Below, one piece after another: positions 35,393-46,869 of a stretch of 64,000 nucleotides of DNA. The DNA comes from Cryptomeria japonica. Its lineage: Eukaryota > Streptophyta > Pinopsida > Cupressales > Cupressaceae. Every line of letters begins with the position of its first letter. The stretch's first letter is position 1. The notes beneath the pieces are model-generated. The model saw only the letters and a list, made by a program, of their open reading frames with translations. It was not told the origin of the DNA and made no database searches. Made by a program: the position numbers and the translations under genes. Location: positions 336,010,793-336,074,792 of the forward strand of contig NC_081408.1 in NCBI RefSeq assembly GCF_030272615.1, written 5' to 3'.

Positions 35393-36955
35393 TTGGAGGG
35401 AGAAAAAGAAAAATATTTCTTAATGTTAGAAAAATCTTGTGCTAAACTCCCCCAATATTTTGATGTGAGCAAATTGACACAAAAGAGAAGTGACCCCCCT
35501 CTTAATAACGAACAATACGAGGACATTTTTGGTCTTAAACTCAATGACACGTCAATTCCTAGTAACACCAAAACCAATGAGGAAACTTACATTCCCAAAA
35601 TGGATGACATAGAAATTATAATTAACGTTCAATCCAATGAGGATATAAGAAGGGGTAGAGATGATACAAGAAGAGATCAAGATCCTCCTAGAATGCAAAA
35701 TCATGATTATACAAGAAAAAATCAAGTTGATAATCCTATCACAACTCTCACACAACAAATACAAACACTGCAAACACAAATTTAAGATATGCAGAAATGG
35801 AATGTTAGAAGATACTCACTTCAACAAATCTATCCTTATCCATTCAACTTAAATCTAAACATGATAGTATTTCCTATAGGTTTTGAAACTCCTAGATATG
35901 AAAAAATATGATGGAAGCACTGACCTCCAAGATCATATACGAGAATTTTGCATAATGAGTATGGAGTTTGCACATGAGGATACCTAATTGATGAGATTAA
36001 TTCCGAAAAGCTTAACTGGACTAGCTATGGAATGATTCTCCAAACTTCCACCTGGAATCAGATCATTCTCAGAATTGGTGGATAAGTTTGTTTCACAATA
36101 CTCTTACAACATACAACATGAACCAACAATGCTAGACCTATGTAATGCCAAACAAAAGAGTGGAGAACCTTTCATGACATTTTTACAGAGATGGAGACGG
36201 CTAGCTTCACAATATCCTCATACAGTGCTAGAGTATGAAAAAATGGACATATTCATCGATAACCTAAATGATCAAATGAGCTGTCATCTAAAAATGCAAG
36301 GACATCAAAGTTTCAGAAAGGTGATTGATAATGGAATCAGAATGGAGGAAGCCATGATAAAGAAGGGTGAGCTGAAAATATACAAAGAAGCAGTTTAGCC
36401 TCCTAACAACACTAACAACAACAATCACAATGATAAGCCAAAGTTTTGGAATAGAAATAGTAGCAGCCAGTTTTTAATTTATCCAATCACTTAGCAGCAG
36501 CTCGGCAAAACAACAATCGCCAAAAAGCAACTATCAAAAATTTCTTTTGAAGGCAATTTACAAACATTGGCGAACCCCTTGGTTCCGCATTAAAAAGGCT
36601 TATCGCAAACAAATTGATTACTTTACCAGAAGAAAGAAACTTTGAACCTAACGTAAAACCTACTTGGTGGAATGACAACCATTATTGTGATTTCCATCAA
36701 AACAAAGGACACCAAACAAATGCTTGTTAATGATTAAAACATGTCATCCAAGATTTGCTTGATAATGGAGTAATAACTATGGATGGATATACAAAAAACA
36801 AATCTCACATAGCTTTCAAAACTCTGCTTCCTAACTATGAGAAGGGTGAATCATCAACAGGGCAGAATGGTAAAGGTAAAGCAAAGGTAAACTATGCTCA
36901 TGCATATGACAATATGGTAAATGTGATCGTGGTTAAAGAGCAACAACATCAATAA
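35393..36955 (+). pseudogene. Element D gag
   Basis: Retrotransposon gag domain: PRYEKYDGSTDLQDHIREF, then LTGLAME-stop-FSKLPPGIRSFSELV and SGEPFMTFLQRWRRLA. This is the capsid signature of Tat-type gypsy. After frameshifts near 36,400-36,650 a knuckle-like CDFHQNKGHQTNAC (about 36,687-36,728) follows. Several TAA/TAG stops stand at Gln or Trp positions. No ATG is visible at 35,393; the true start lies upstream or is lost. The protein would form the virus-like particle and bind RNA. Confidence 0.8.
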
Positions 36956-37169
36956 CTCGCTCATGTCATCACATGAAGAAAAGACAAAGTGGTTTTTCTA
37001 GGTCCTACAACTAACACATCATCCACTACCAAACAATACAATCTAGTGGATCAATTACAGAAAAAACCCACATAAATATCTATCTTAGAAATTTTAAAGC
37101 TTTCAACTGCACACAAAGAAATTCTAGAAAGAGCATTAATCGATACAACAATATCCAAAGATCTTGATA

Positions 37170-37786
37170 TAGATCAATTCCAAACCATGGTGGGACACCT
37201 CACAACCCCTCACTACATATCATTTACCTAAGAAGATGACATGTCCTTGCAACATCCCCACAACGCTCCCTTGCATATTGAAGTCCTCATTCACAAGACA
37301 CGCGTTAAACGTGTCCTAATAGATGGTGGAGCTGACTTAAATACTTTCTCATTGAGTCTTGTCCATGCTCTAGGTTATTAAAAAGATGCAGTTGATCCCC
37401 AAAAAAAGATCACCATAAAAGAATATGATGAAGAAGAGCATTCCTCTAAAGGAATTGTGATATTACCCATCAGAGGGGGACCTTTGCGGAAAGACACAGC
37501 ATGCCAAGTTATAGACTTGGACTTATCATACAACATACTCTTGGGAAGACCATGGATACATGACATACAATTTCCTCCATCCACATATCATCAGTGCCTA
37601 AAGTTTCCCTACAATGGGCAGGAAACCTCGATCTTGGTAGATTCAAATCCATTTCAGTATTGTAGTAATCTCAAACCAGCTCAAGAAGTCATTGTTCCTC
37701 ATAACAGGGAGGCATCATCTTCAAACACACAAACTAAAGAAAAATTATTTGCCTCAAGTTTTTCAAGTATGGAAAAACAAAATTAG
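37170..37786 (+). pseudogene. Element D aspartic protease
   Basis: Retropepsin with RVLIDGGADLNTFSLSLV (D-G-G active-site loop, 37,303-37,345) and the second conserved loop NILLGRPWIHD. One stop (TAA) lies upstream and another follows LGY. It would cleave the gag-pol polyprotein. It continues the gag region after a degraded ~200-bp linker. Confidence 0.8.
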
Positions 37787-37846
37787 CTAAGAGATCGAGG
37801 GAACGAAGAATACTCAATATCCCAATTACCACTTTCTCCTAAATCC

Positions 37847-38740
37847 TATGGAAAACCATCAAACTCTAAACAACAACAAATTGTGAAACATCTTCCAATA
37901 TTTGATGGAGCATTTGTTAGTGCTGGAACCTTATCAGAGGAAACAGAAGACAAAGATGTGCTACAATGGCTATACAAAGATGAATAAGTCCAATAAAAGA
38001 TAAACAATGTCAGAATACCCAGTGAAAAGTATGGAAAATGATTTAACATTCTTCAAAAAATGGGATGCACTGGAACAGGTCCTATAGGAAAAAGAAAATA
38101 AGGTATCTCAGATTCTATCCAACCTCATACTCAATAGGATATAAAAAAAGAAGGCTTAGGGTATGGACAAGTTACTTTACTAGAATACACATCATCTAAC
38201 CAACAACAAGAAGAATATGAAAACAAACGAGAACAACTTGCAATTGAAAGGGAAGAAGCATCTACAAAGGAACAAGCACAAGCAAACATGAAATGGAAAA
38301 AGAAGCAATCTCCTAATCAACAAGAGAAACAGACCAATGATAGATCCCAAGAAGCATTAACTCTTAATCAAACCAAAAAAGAAGTTAATACAAGTCAAGG
38401 AGAGCTAATAGAAAAGTTGATAGAACTCAATCTCAGTCCAGAAGAAGCTGAAAATGAAAGAAGAAAAGATATAGCAAGAAAAATAGAAGAAACACATCAA
38501 AAGCTATATGAACAAATTCGTAGATTACAAGCTACAAGTGAGATAGATTCTAATGAATGGGAATGGGATTCCTATCATTTTGGAAGAATCAGCTGAAGAA
38601 AATTGCTTTGAAGAAGATGTAGGAGTCGATGTAATTCACATGTATGTAGGGAAAATGTTAGGAACTAGCCCACTTGAATTAGAATCACATTCGACTGACT
38701 TGGAATTAATCGAGGATGATCAGGATCTTCTTGTGTGAGT
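37847..38740 (+). pseudogene. Element D post-protease spacer (G-patch-like, coiled coil)
   Basis: A PSEKYGK-stop-FNILQKMGCTGTGPIGKRK segment followed by EGLGYGQ resembles the G-patch-like region between protease and RT in Tat elements. A Glu/Lys/Gln-rich coiled coil (38,215-38,540) follows, then an acidic stretch. Stops and one frameshift near 38,575. The intervening sequence to 39,390 is degraded polyprotein. Confidence 0.55.
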
Positions 38741-39389
38741 TTATTCTGATGAGGATATCATTCTAGACATTGACATACACATCAAAAACTTTCACATATC
38801 TATCATGACGCTTGATACCCTCAAAACATCCCAACTTGAGGACCCCTTACCTCTAATCCATCCTAAACTTATTGATTGGGAAAATGAAGGACATACGGCC
38901 ATTGATACCTTTTCGAACGACCATGCATATCCATATATCTTAATGCAATCAAACCCGCAACAACTTTAGCTAGGAATTTCAGTAACACATCTTCCAGTCA
39001 AGTGGGTGCCAAATCTCCCAGTCGCAAAAAGGAAAATAAAGAAAACAATATCAGGTCTAATGTTGAAAACCATTTATTAGCAACATTAGATCAGGAAAGA
39101 GTAAAAAGAAAGGACGCATCTAACGGTGAAAACCTCCTCGAGGCACCAGAAGATGGGAGATTTGACACATTACCTGAGTACTATCAAGAAAGGTCATCAA
39201 TTTTGATCGAACCAAGAGAGGCAATTAATTTTGGGACAACAGAGCAACCAAAGATCCTACATCCAGTGACTTCTCTGTCAAAAGAAGAAATGCAACAATA
39301 TATGAAATTCTTCAAATGATGGCAAATCAATTTCGTCTGGTCATATGCAGACATGTTAGGATTGGATCCAGCGCTTATTATGCATTAAT

Positions 39390-39769
39390 TAAATGTCAGT
39401 CCAGGAGCTAAACCAGTCAAAAAAAATTAAGGAAGATGCATCTAAATATCGCTCTCCTGGTCAAAGCAGAACTAAAGAAGTTACTAGATGTAGGATTCAT
39501 CAGACCTATAGCATATCCTCAATGGGTATCAAACATCATTCCTATTTCAAAACCAGACAAAAGTATCAGTGTATGCATAAACTTCAAAGATCTTAATAAT
39601 GCATGTCCAAAGGATGACTTTCCTTTGCCTAACATTGACATCATTGTAGATTTAACGACTGGACACTCCATGTTTTCTCTAATAGATGGTTTCTCTGAAT
39701 ACAATCAGATTAAAATAGCACCTGAAGATCAAGAAAAGACAGTTTTCACATGTTCATTGGGTACTTTCT
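39390..39769 (+). pseudogene. Element D reverse transcriptase, N-terminal part
   Basis: Gypsy RT fingers/palm: LLDVGFIRPIAYPQWVSNIIP, then KPDKSISVCINFKDLNNACPKDDFPLP and the first catalytic block FSLIDGFSEYNQIKI. The frame stops at GTF, where the codon for Tyr of the following YWNVMPFGLKNA is split by a copia LTR insertion. RT resumes at 41,389-41,394. Confidence 0.85.
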
Positions 39770-41388
39770 TATATCTCAGTGATGAACCATTAGTACCAAA
39801 CTGGTATTGAGAGGGGGGGTGAATCAGTACAAACACAAATGCAGTCCAAAACTGGTTTGACAGCAAATACTCAAATGACTGATAAACAGAGATACTGGTA
39901 AAAAAAAGTGCAACCAGTAACATCTAGTATAGCTCAATCAGTCATGAACCGGTCACTCAATAAGCTTTTCTCTTAGCTCAATACCACATTATCATTATAT
40001 TCTCATGCATAAACTAGTAAACATAACCATCAAATCTTCACAACAGTGAGCTCAATATGTTTTATAGACAAGCATAAAACATAGAACCTTCATGTGCTTA
40101 ACAGATAAAACAGAGCATCACAAGATAAAAGCATTACACATAACACACATATTTTTCACGTGGAAACCCAACTAGGAAAAACCACGGTGGGAATGAATAC
40201 CCACAAGATGCTTTTTGAACTCTTTAGAAGTCTGCTCTTTTAGGAGCCTTTTCTGGTTAAGGACATTACAATAGGTTTTGGTAGGAACTGATCCTATTAA
40301 GGATCACCCGGTTAAGGGATACCTGGTTAAGGGTTAAACCTGGTAGGGTCACCTTGTTAGAGGATTTTAAGAACTCAATAGCTGAAAGGATCTCCTAAGA
40401 TTCTCTAGCTTCTCAGAACTCATTAGCCTCGAGTTACCCAGTTAAGGGATTTGAAACAAGCCTGTTAAGACCACCCAATTTAAGGGATTTTGAATCAAGC
40501 CAATTAAGGCTACCCTGTTAGGGGATTTTACAACTATTGAAGTGGTTAGAGATCAACAGGTATTACAATGATCTGTTAATAGTACTCAATGCTAATGCAG
40601 ATCCGTTTAGGCTCCTCTTTTCTTTCTGCACATTCACTTTGCAGGTATCTCTTCTTTCCTTTGGTCTGGCAAGAATCACGTATCACTTTCCTTAGATACA
40701 CACTCACAACTTTTTTCCAACAACCTCAGACAGAAACCCAACATCAACCTTATAGGAAACATACAGGTTGGTAGCAAAAACCCTAAACCCTAAACTTGTT
40801 AGGTTGAGCAATTCAAATGGTTTGATCCTGACCGTTGAATCATACTGCATTAAATGCACCAGTCTTGAATCGATCTCAAGACATTCTCCATCATCCATTA
40901 TCCACCATTTTCATGGTGGGTGATAACCCATCACACGTTATCACTGTTTGACAGAGTTCGCACATTCTTGAGGTAGATAGGAATAGTCATCTTCATGCAA
41001 GATCCTTCACGCACACAGAGCTTACATGGCAACACAATCTATCCTCCATCATACTGTGAACTCATCACACAAAGATCACTGATTGAGTCACACAAACTTG
41101 AGGTACTCCAACTAGAAACCCTGAAGTGGAAGCTACCTACCAATCGGTAGTCATACAGTGCTTCCATGTGTTGATTCCCATAACTACATGCCGGTTCACT
41201 TTGAACAAATATGTCACTTCACTTTGGCATATAAACCGGTTCACACATATGTTGGTTCCTCTTTTCTTCACTTATCACATGTGTCAGTTCACACTATGTC
41301 TCATATTGACATCAATGACAACATACAATATCATTATGTCTTCATGCCGATTCACATAAGGCTCATGCCGGTTCACATAATGCCAACA
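39769..41388 (+). mobile_element. Copia LTR insertion in element D RT
   Basis: A ~1.6-kb insertion flanked by CTTTC (39,764-39,768 and 41,389-41,393). After ~50 bp ending in a purine run (GAGAGGGGGGG) an LTR-like segment starts TGAATCAGTAC (about 39,820) and ends TGCCAACA (41,388). It contains a CACGTGGAAACCC block, an AAAAACCACGGTGGG block (about 40,158-40,190) and several CCTGGTTAAGGGAT-like repeats (40,255-40,530). The purine-LTR junction matches the minus-strand copia piece at 17,588-17,600. An insertion with only the 3' LTR and a stub of internal sequence suggests a truncated cDNA or later deletion. Confidence 0.65.
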
Positions 41389-41393
41389 CTTTC

Positions 41394-42360
41394 TACTGGA
41401 ATGTCATGCCTTTTGGACTAAAGAATGCAAGTGCCACATATTAGAGAGATATGACAATGATATTCCATGACATGATGCATACATTCATGGAAGACTATGT
41501 GGATGACATCTTGGCCAAATCATACAATAGAGAAGAACATATAGGGATACTGGAAAATATTTTTGATCAGTTAGAACAATATAAACTATGACTAAATCCT
41601 AAGAAATGTGGCTTTGGTGTCACTTCAGGAAATCTATTGAGATACATTGTTTCGACTAGAGGTATCAAACTATATCCAGCTAAGGTCAAGCAATCATGAA
41701 AATGGCATCTCCCAAGAATATAAGTTAGCTCAGATTACTCCAAGGAAGACTCTAGTCAATCAAAAGATTTGTTGCTCAACTAGTAGATAAATGTCAACCA
41801 TTTAGTCATCTATTGCATAAAAATATTCATTTCAAGTGGGACAATCAATGCAAGGATGCATTCAACAAGATCAAGGCATATCTCATGCAACCACATGTCC
41901 TAATGTAACCAATTCTAGGAAATCTGTTATTACTCTATGTATCGACCACTGAAGTATCATTAATAGTTTTGCTTGCACAATAGGATAATGAAGGAAAAGA
42001 ACGAGCCATATACTACATTAGTAGAACACTAGTGGGATACGAGCTCAACTATTCCCCCCCAAAAAAAAGGATGCTTGGTAGTAGTTTTTTCTTCTCAAAA
42101 ATTAAGACACTATCTATTATCTCACTCCATCAAGTTGATAGCTAAAATCGATCCTCTGAAGTATTTTCTCAGCAAGGAAACATTAACAGGACAACTAGAA
42201 AAATGGATCATGATTCTAAGTGAGTTTGATATTAAGTATGTAGACAGAAAAACTATTAAGGGACAAGTCATTGCAGACCAACTACTCGAGGCACCGCTTC
42301 AAGATGATCATCCTTTACACATTGATTTTCTTGATGTTGATATCCTAACAGTCACCACAA
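41394..42360 (+). pseudogene. Element D RT (C-terminal) and RNase H
   Basis: YWNVMPFGLKNASATY and MEDYVDDILAKS (the YVDD catalytic motif, about 41,500) continue the interrupted RT. RNase H follows with LLYVSTTEVSLIVLLAQ, YYISRTLVGYELNYSP, and the tail EKWIMILSEFDIKYVDRK and KGQVIADQL. Several stops and a frameshift are present in 41,690-41,930. Confidence 0.8.
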
Positions 42361-42620
42361 AAACATGGCAATTATACTTTGATGGTTCATATACATAGCA
42401 TGGATCAGGAGAAGGTATTCTATTCATCACACCACAAGGTCATACAATTCTGAAAGCATACAAATTAAGCTTCCCATGCACCAACAACACAACAAAATAT
42501 GAAGCTTTGGTTACAGGTATCAAAATGGTTGTAGAATGGAACATTACACAACTTCAAGTCTTTGGAAACTTTCAGCTCGTCATCAATCAAATTAATGATG
42601 ATTACCAAATAGGATGACAA
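42361..42620 (+). pseudogene. Element D second (archaeal-type) RNase H
   Basis: LYFDGSYT-stop-HGSGEGILFI, TNNTTKYEALVTGIK and QLQVFGNFQLVINQIN give the D, E and D-region pattern of the additional RNase H found in Tat/Ogre gypsy elements. The third region has Asn where Asp is usual (FGNFQLV). One TAG and further stops follow 42,600. Confidence 0.75.
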
Positions 42621-42778
42621 ATTAATGCCATATAAAAAGATGGTAGATGATTTCAAGAAGTATTTTGTCAAAATAATTTTTGAGCAATCCAAGGAATGAC
42701 AACAAAGTAGCAAATGCCATGGCAACACTTGCTTCTCTACCTTAGACACAAGAAAATCAAGAGCGTTATGAATTCCTA

Positions 42779-44113
42779 GTGGAAGAGTTGTTTTATCTCG
42801 CTCATAATTGTCCTGATTCCCAAACTATCTATCACCTTATTGGGCATGATTCCTCCCACTATGGCCAAACTTACACATACCTTAAAGATAACACCCTACC
42901 TCCCGATTTATCAAAGAACCAAAAGAGAAACTTTATCTGCCAATCCTCCCATTTTACTCTTGTCGCAGATACCCTACTTTAACAAGGTCTAGATGATACT
43001 CTTTTAAGATGACTCAAACAAGAAGAATCCAAGAAGGCCTTACATGAAGTCCATAATGGAATTTGTGGCACTCATTCAAGTGGTCTTACCCTTTCAAAAA
43101 AACTCATACGCTTGGGCTATTATTGGCCAACTATGGAACAACATTCTTTTCAAATAGCTAGAACATGCAACCAATCTTAGATCCATGGGAATTTGATTCA
43201 TGCACCAGCACAAGAACTTCATGCTTTGGCAACATCTTGGCCTTTCTACCAATGGGGTCTCGAATTAGTAGGAAAGATAAATCCTTCTTCATCTAATGGT
43301 CACAAATTCATCCTTGTAGCTACAAAATATTTCATGAAATGGATTGAGGCAGCACCTCTCACAAATATCACAAGAAAACAAATTGTTGCATTTATCTTGA
43401 ACTAGATCATTTGTCACTATGGAATACCCATGACCATTATTACCGATAATTGGTGGTTGTTTAAGAATCAAGATGTACAAGAACTATGTGTGAAACTCAA
43501 GATCCACCATAGATTTTCCACACCCCACTATCCATAAGGGAATAGGCAAGCAAAAGCATCAAACAAAACTATTTTGAAAATCCTCAAAAAGACAATGAAT
43601 GATGTTGGCAAACATTGGCATATTCAATTAAACCCTACTCTATGGGCCTACCATACTAGTATCCGCACACCAACAGGTGCCACACCTTTCTCTCTTGTTT
43701 ATGGATCAGAATCAATACTGCCAATAGAAGTAGAGATACCTTCTCTACAAGTATCATTAAAAGGTCTTATCCTAGATGAAGAACAATGAGTATCTAGATT
43801 GCAGGAGTTAGAATTGATCCATGAATGAAGAAAAAAATGCCTTTGATCATTTAAAGGTATATCAACAAACAATGTGCCAAAGTTATAATCACAGGGTCAA
43901 ACCACGAGTCTTTCAAGTTGGGGAACTAGTACTAAAGGAAAATCTATGAAACCAGTCAGATCAAGAAAAGAAAGGGAAGTTTGAACCAAACTGGTTAGGT
44001 CCATTTGTGGTCACATCAATGTTTGGGTCAGGAGCATATCAGCTATCAATACAGGATGGGGATCAACTTGATGAACCCATCAATAGCATGCATCTGAAGA
44101 AGTTTTATATCTA
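42779..44113 (+). pseudogene. Element D integrase
   Basis: Gypsy integrase with zinc-binding remains (HEVHNGICGTHSSG, RLGYYWPTMEQ) and the core. The first catalytic Asp is Glu (WGLELVGKINP), the second is kept but its context is altered (ITDNWWLF instead of the usual DNG), and the Glu is Lys (QAKASNKTI). The later RTPTGATPFSLVYGSE segment is well preserved. With two of three catalytic residues changed it cannot be active. Ends near 44,113 in degraded sequence. Confidence 0.85.
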
Positions 44114-44295
44114 AAAAAGCAGAAAAATAAAAAAATAGTGAAAAAGTAGAAAAATAAAAAAAAAAACAATGAAAAAGCAGAAAAATAAAAAATAAAATAG
44201 TGAAAAAGTAGAAAAATACAAAAATAGTGAAAAAACAGAAAATACAAAAATAGTGAAAAACAATGAAAAAATTAAAAAAATCAAATATGAGAAAA
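44114..44295 (+). repeat. A-rich tandem repeat after element D integrase
   Basis: Units of type GTGAAAAAGCAGAAAAATAA repeated with length changes. Position and composition match the array at 10,820-11,100 in element E. Confidence 0.75.
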
Positions 44296-45929
44296 AGTGC
44301 AATAAGAACATATGGTGAAAACTTGGCAAATGGATGCTATCTGTCTACTAGCTCCTCCATCTATTGGTTCATGCAACCTTCCGCTTGCATTCTTTTCCAT
44401 CAACATTGTTCATATCCATCATAAAGCCTTTGTACGTACGCAGGCATCCCAGATGATTTCTCACCATGGTTTGGATCATTGTATATATCATAATAAGGTT
44501 TCTTTCTAGTCTGGGGGCAAAATCTTGAACCTAGCTAGGGGCAAAAGTTTCGATCATTTTGATCTTAATCAAACAAGTAGAACAACAGTTACACAAAATT
44601 GGTCAAGCAAAAAACTGAGACACGTTGAACGTTGAACATAAGATCACATTGTGAACCATTAACTATCACATATCAATCTAAACATGACAAAACACATATC
44701 AATGGATGATATATCTTGACTCGTGATCTTAACACTTTGACAATAATGGTTCACCTATTTTATTTTTATTTTCACTATCATGATTTAAGAGTAACTCTAG
44801 GATGTCTTTGACTAGAGGAACAATGAATGAACATGATATTTTTCTTGTCTACTATGTAAATTAATCGTTAATATGTGCAAGGTTGTCTCGGGACATGATC
44901 AACAGAGTATCATGGAAGACATTTCAGACTTGCATATAGAAATGGTTAATACCGCCTATTTTATGCAAGAAACACTTAGTTCATCTTAGTTCAATTATAC
45001 CTCGATGCTTGTGCTAACTTGCAATATCAAAACCCAAGAAAGTAGTGCTCAAGTCATCATGGTTCAATTATACCATTGATGTTTGCACTCATTTCCCACA
45101 TTTTAAAGGCTCAATGATAAAACAAAGCAATGACTCCATGATTGGTCCGATCATCGCATTGCATTTCATTTTGTATTTGCATTTTAAAGTAGATTTGCAT
45201 TTCATTTTGCATTTACATTTTAAAGTAGATTTTCATTTAATTTTGCATGGGATCACAATACTCATCTTTTCCAAGGCCAAAGACTAACATGGTGTTATCT
45301 CTCTTATTATGTGATTGAGTACATTGGACAATAACAAAAATAATCAATTCATTCATCCTGCATGATAAGTTAGTTCATCTCATGTAACCATTGCATACTA
45401 AGACATCATTCATATAAAGAATCCAATCATTCATTCATTTAGTTAGATCATTAAATGGAATTTATCTAATCTCAAATAATATAAAGTAGCACCATTACAT
45501 TGCATTGCATCCATCTCATATTAACATGCATGAGAAAATCAAAAAAGTATCATAAACATAGAAAGCATTACATTGCACATACATCACATAGTACTTATAA
45601 GCATCACCATACATATTCACATTTGCATAACATCATATCAATACTGCATCATCATATATCCATCATCTAGAATCAATAAGCATATAGAAAATAAAGTATA
45701 CATCATGAAAGTAACTGCACAGCATGATCATATATATATCAAATAGAATGCATCCATCATCTCATAAGTCATGTAGAGCGAATAGGATCGACTGCATATC
45801 ATATCAACAAAACAAGATCAATGTCCAAGGTACAATGATATCACAAAATATATGAGATACATCACAGGAATCATCAATATCTCATCATAAAAAGGTGTGT
45901 ACATGAATGGATCAATGTCCCATATCAAT
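44296..45929 (+). other. Noncoding 3' region of element D
   Basis: GGTGAAAACTTGGCAAATGG (about 44,314) and CTGGGGGCAAAAT (about 44,510) recur in E. A short direct repeat of TTTGCATTTCATTTTGCATT/TAAAGTAGATT lies at 45,155-45,250, and a CATA-rich zone at 45,480-45,900. No gene seen. Confidence 0.45.
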
Positions 45930-46590
45930 GTGACTACTAGGATGCGGAGCAGAACTCTATCCTAATGCAGCAGGTATAGTAACATAAGCTAGTACCCCTG
46001 TACCTAGGTCTCCACCTAAGGGATCTCTCTAAAGGGGCACTATCACTCCTTGACTCTCAGTCTAGCTTTGTCCTGATCTCCTACTTGGCTGTGAAAATCT
46101 TGGAGCCCTCTGATCAGCAAGAACAACACTAAAGTATAAGGTCCTATACTACTCAGCCTCTCAGATCCCCTGGTGCATCATCTTCAGAGCAATCTTCCCT
46201 GAAATAGACTCTCCTAACAAATGTACCTCGACCTCAGCCCACTGACACCTATCCCTAGCTGCATCTCTCTCAACTATGAGAGAAGCCATCTAAGCCTCTA
46301 GCTGGGCCATTTGAGAGTCCCTCTCTACTAGTCAACTCTCTAGCTACTGAACCTGAGCCTGTAAGTCCGTAATCTGATCCTGTTACTGATGAGATGAAAT
46401 CCTAATGAATATTCATTGAGGTGCCTCTAGCCATGGCTGCTCAGCCTATGATACCGTCATAGGTACCTACTCAACTTGGGGAATCTCCTGCTCTAAGACC
46501 TGATGCCCTTGACCCCCTAGACCTGGTCTCCTCTATCTAACCACCCGGGCCATTCAATCTATATATACATCTCTGGCAGATCTAGAACTA
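45930..46590 (-). pseudogene. Antisense PMD gene, copy 3 (C-terminal tail only)
   Basis: The minus strand shows MAQLEA-stop-MASLIVERDAARDRCQW, a YRTLYFSVVLADQRAPRFS segment and an SRRSGQS-stop-TESQG segment. These correspond to the coiled coil, the WRTLYERAVPPEWRAPSYR segment and the Arg/Ser-rich tail of copy 2. Many stops. The N-terminal PMD domain is missing; sequence further right (46,600-46,860) shows only a short acidic stretch before the leader of gene copy C begins. The position between pol and the lost 3' LTR of D matches copies 1 and 2. Confidence 0.6.
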
Positions 46591-46869
46591 CTAGCTCTTG
46601 GTGTGCTTGCCACTACTCAACCATCTCCCCATCATCATCTCTCCCATCCCCCCATCATCATCTCCAGCACCATGATCTCCTGCATCTCCTCCCACTAGTA
46701 CATTCAGAGCTGATTTCCGATGGCCATTTGTCAGATTTTCAATGAATTTTCCTCGGAGTGTTGACAAAATCCACCATCGAAAACTTGGCGTCGGATTGGT
46801 TGATGATGCCATGCCCGTCAGAAATTCAACAATCCAATGGACTCTACCAATGGTCAAAGAAGTCGTCAG

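Larger units (their letters stand above)
31444..46860 (+). mobile_element. Element D: decayed Tat-type gypsy retrotransposon lacking 3' LTR
   Basis: 5' LTR 31,444-32,455, primer-binding-site candidate, long leader with 21-bp repeats, gag, retropepsin, G-patch-like/coiled-coil spacer, RT, RNase H, second RNase H, integrase, A-rich tandem repeats and an antisense PMD tail. A second RNase H and an antisense extra ORF between pol and the 3' LTR are features reported for the Tat/Ogre branch of gypsy. A copia LTR is inserted in RT (39,769-41,388). Reading frames carry many stops and shifts. The expected remaining PMD sequence, polypurine tract and 3' LTR are absent; the leader of gene copy C begins near 46,870. 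The right boundary given is where the two become distinguishable. Confidence 0.8.

Noticed and set aside
44111-44329. Phe-rich minus-strand frame after D's integrase
   Set aside because: Translation of the A-rich tandem repeat on the reverse strand.
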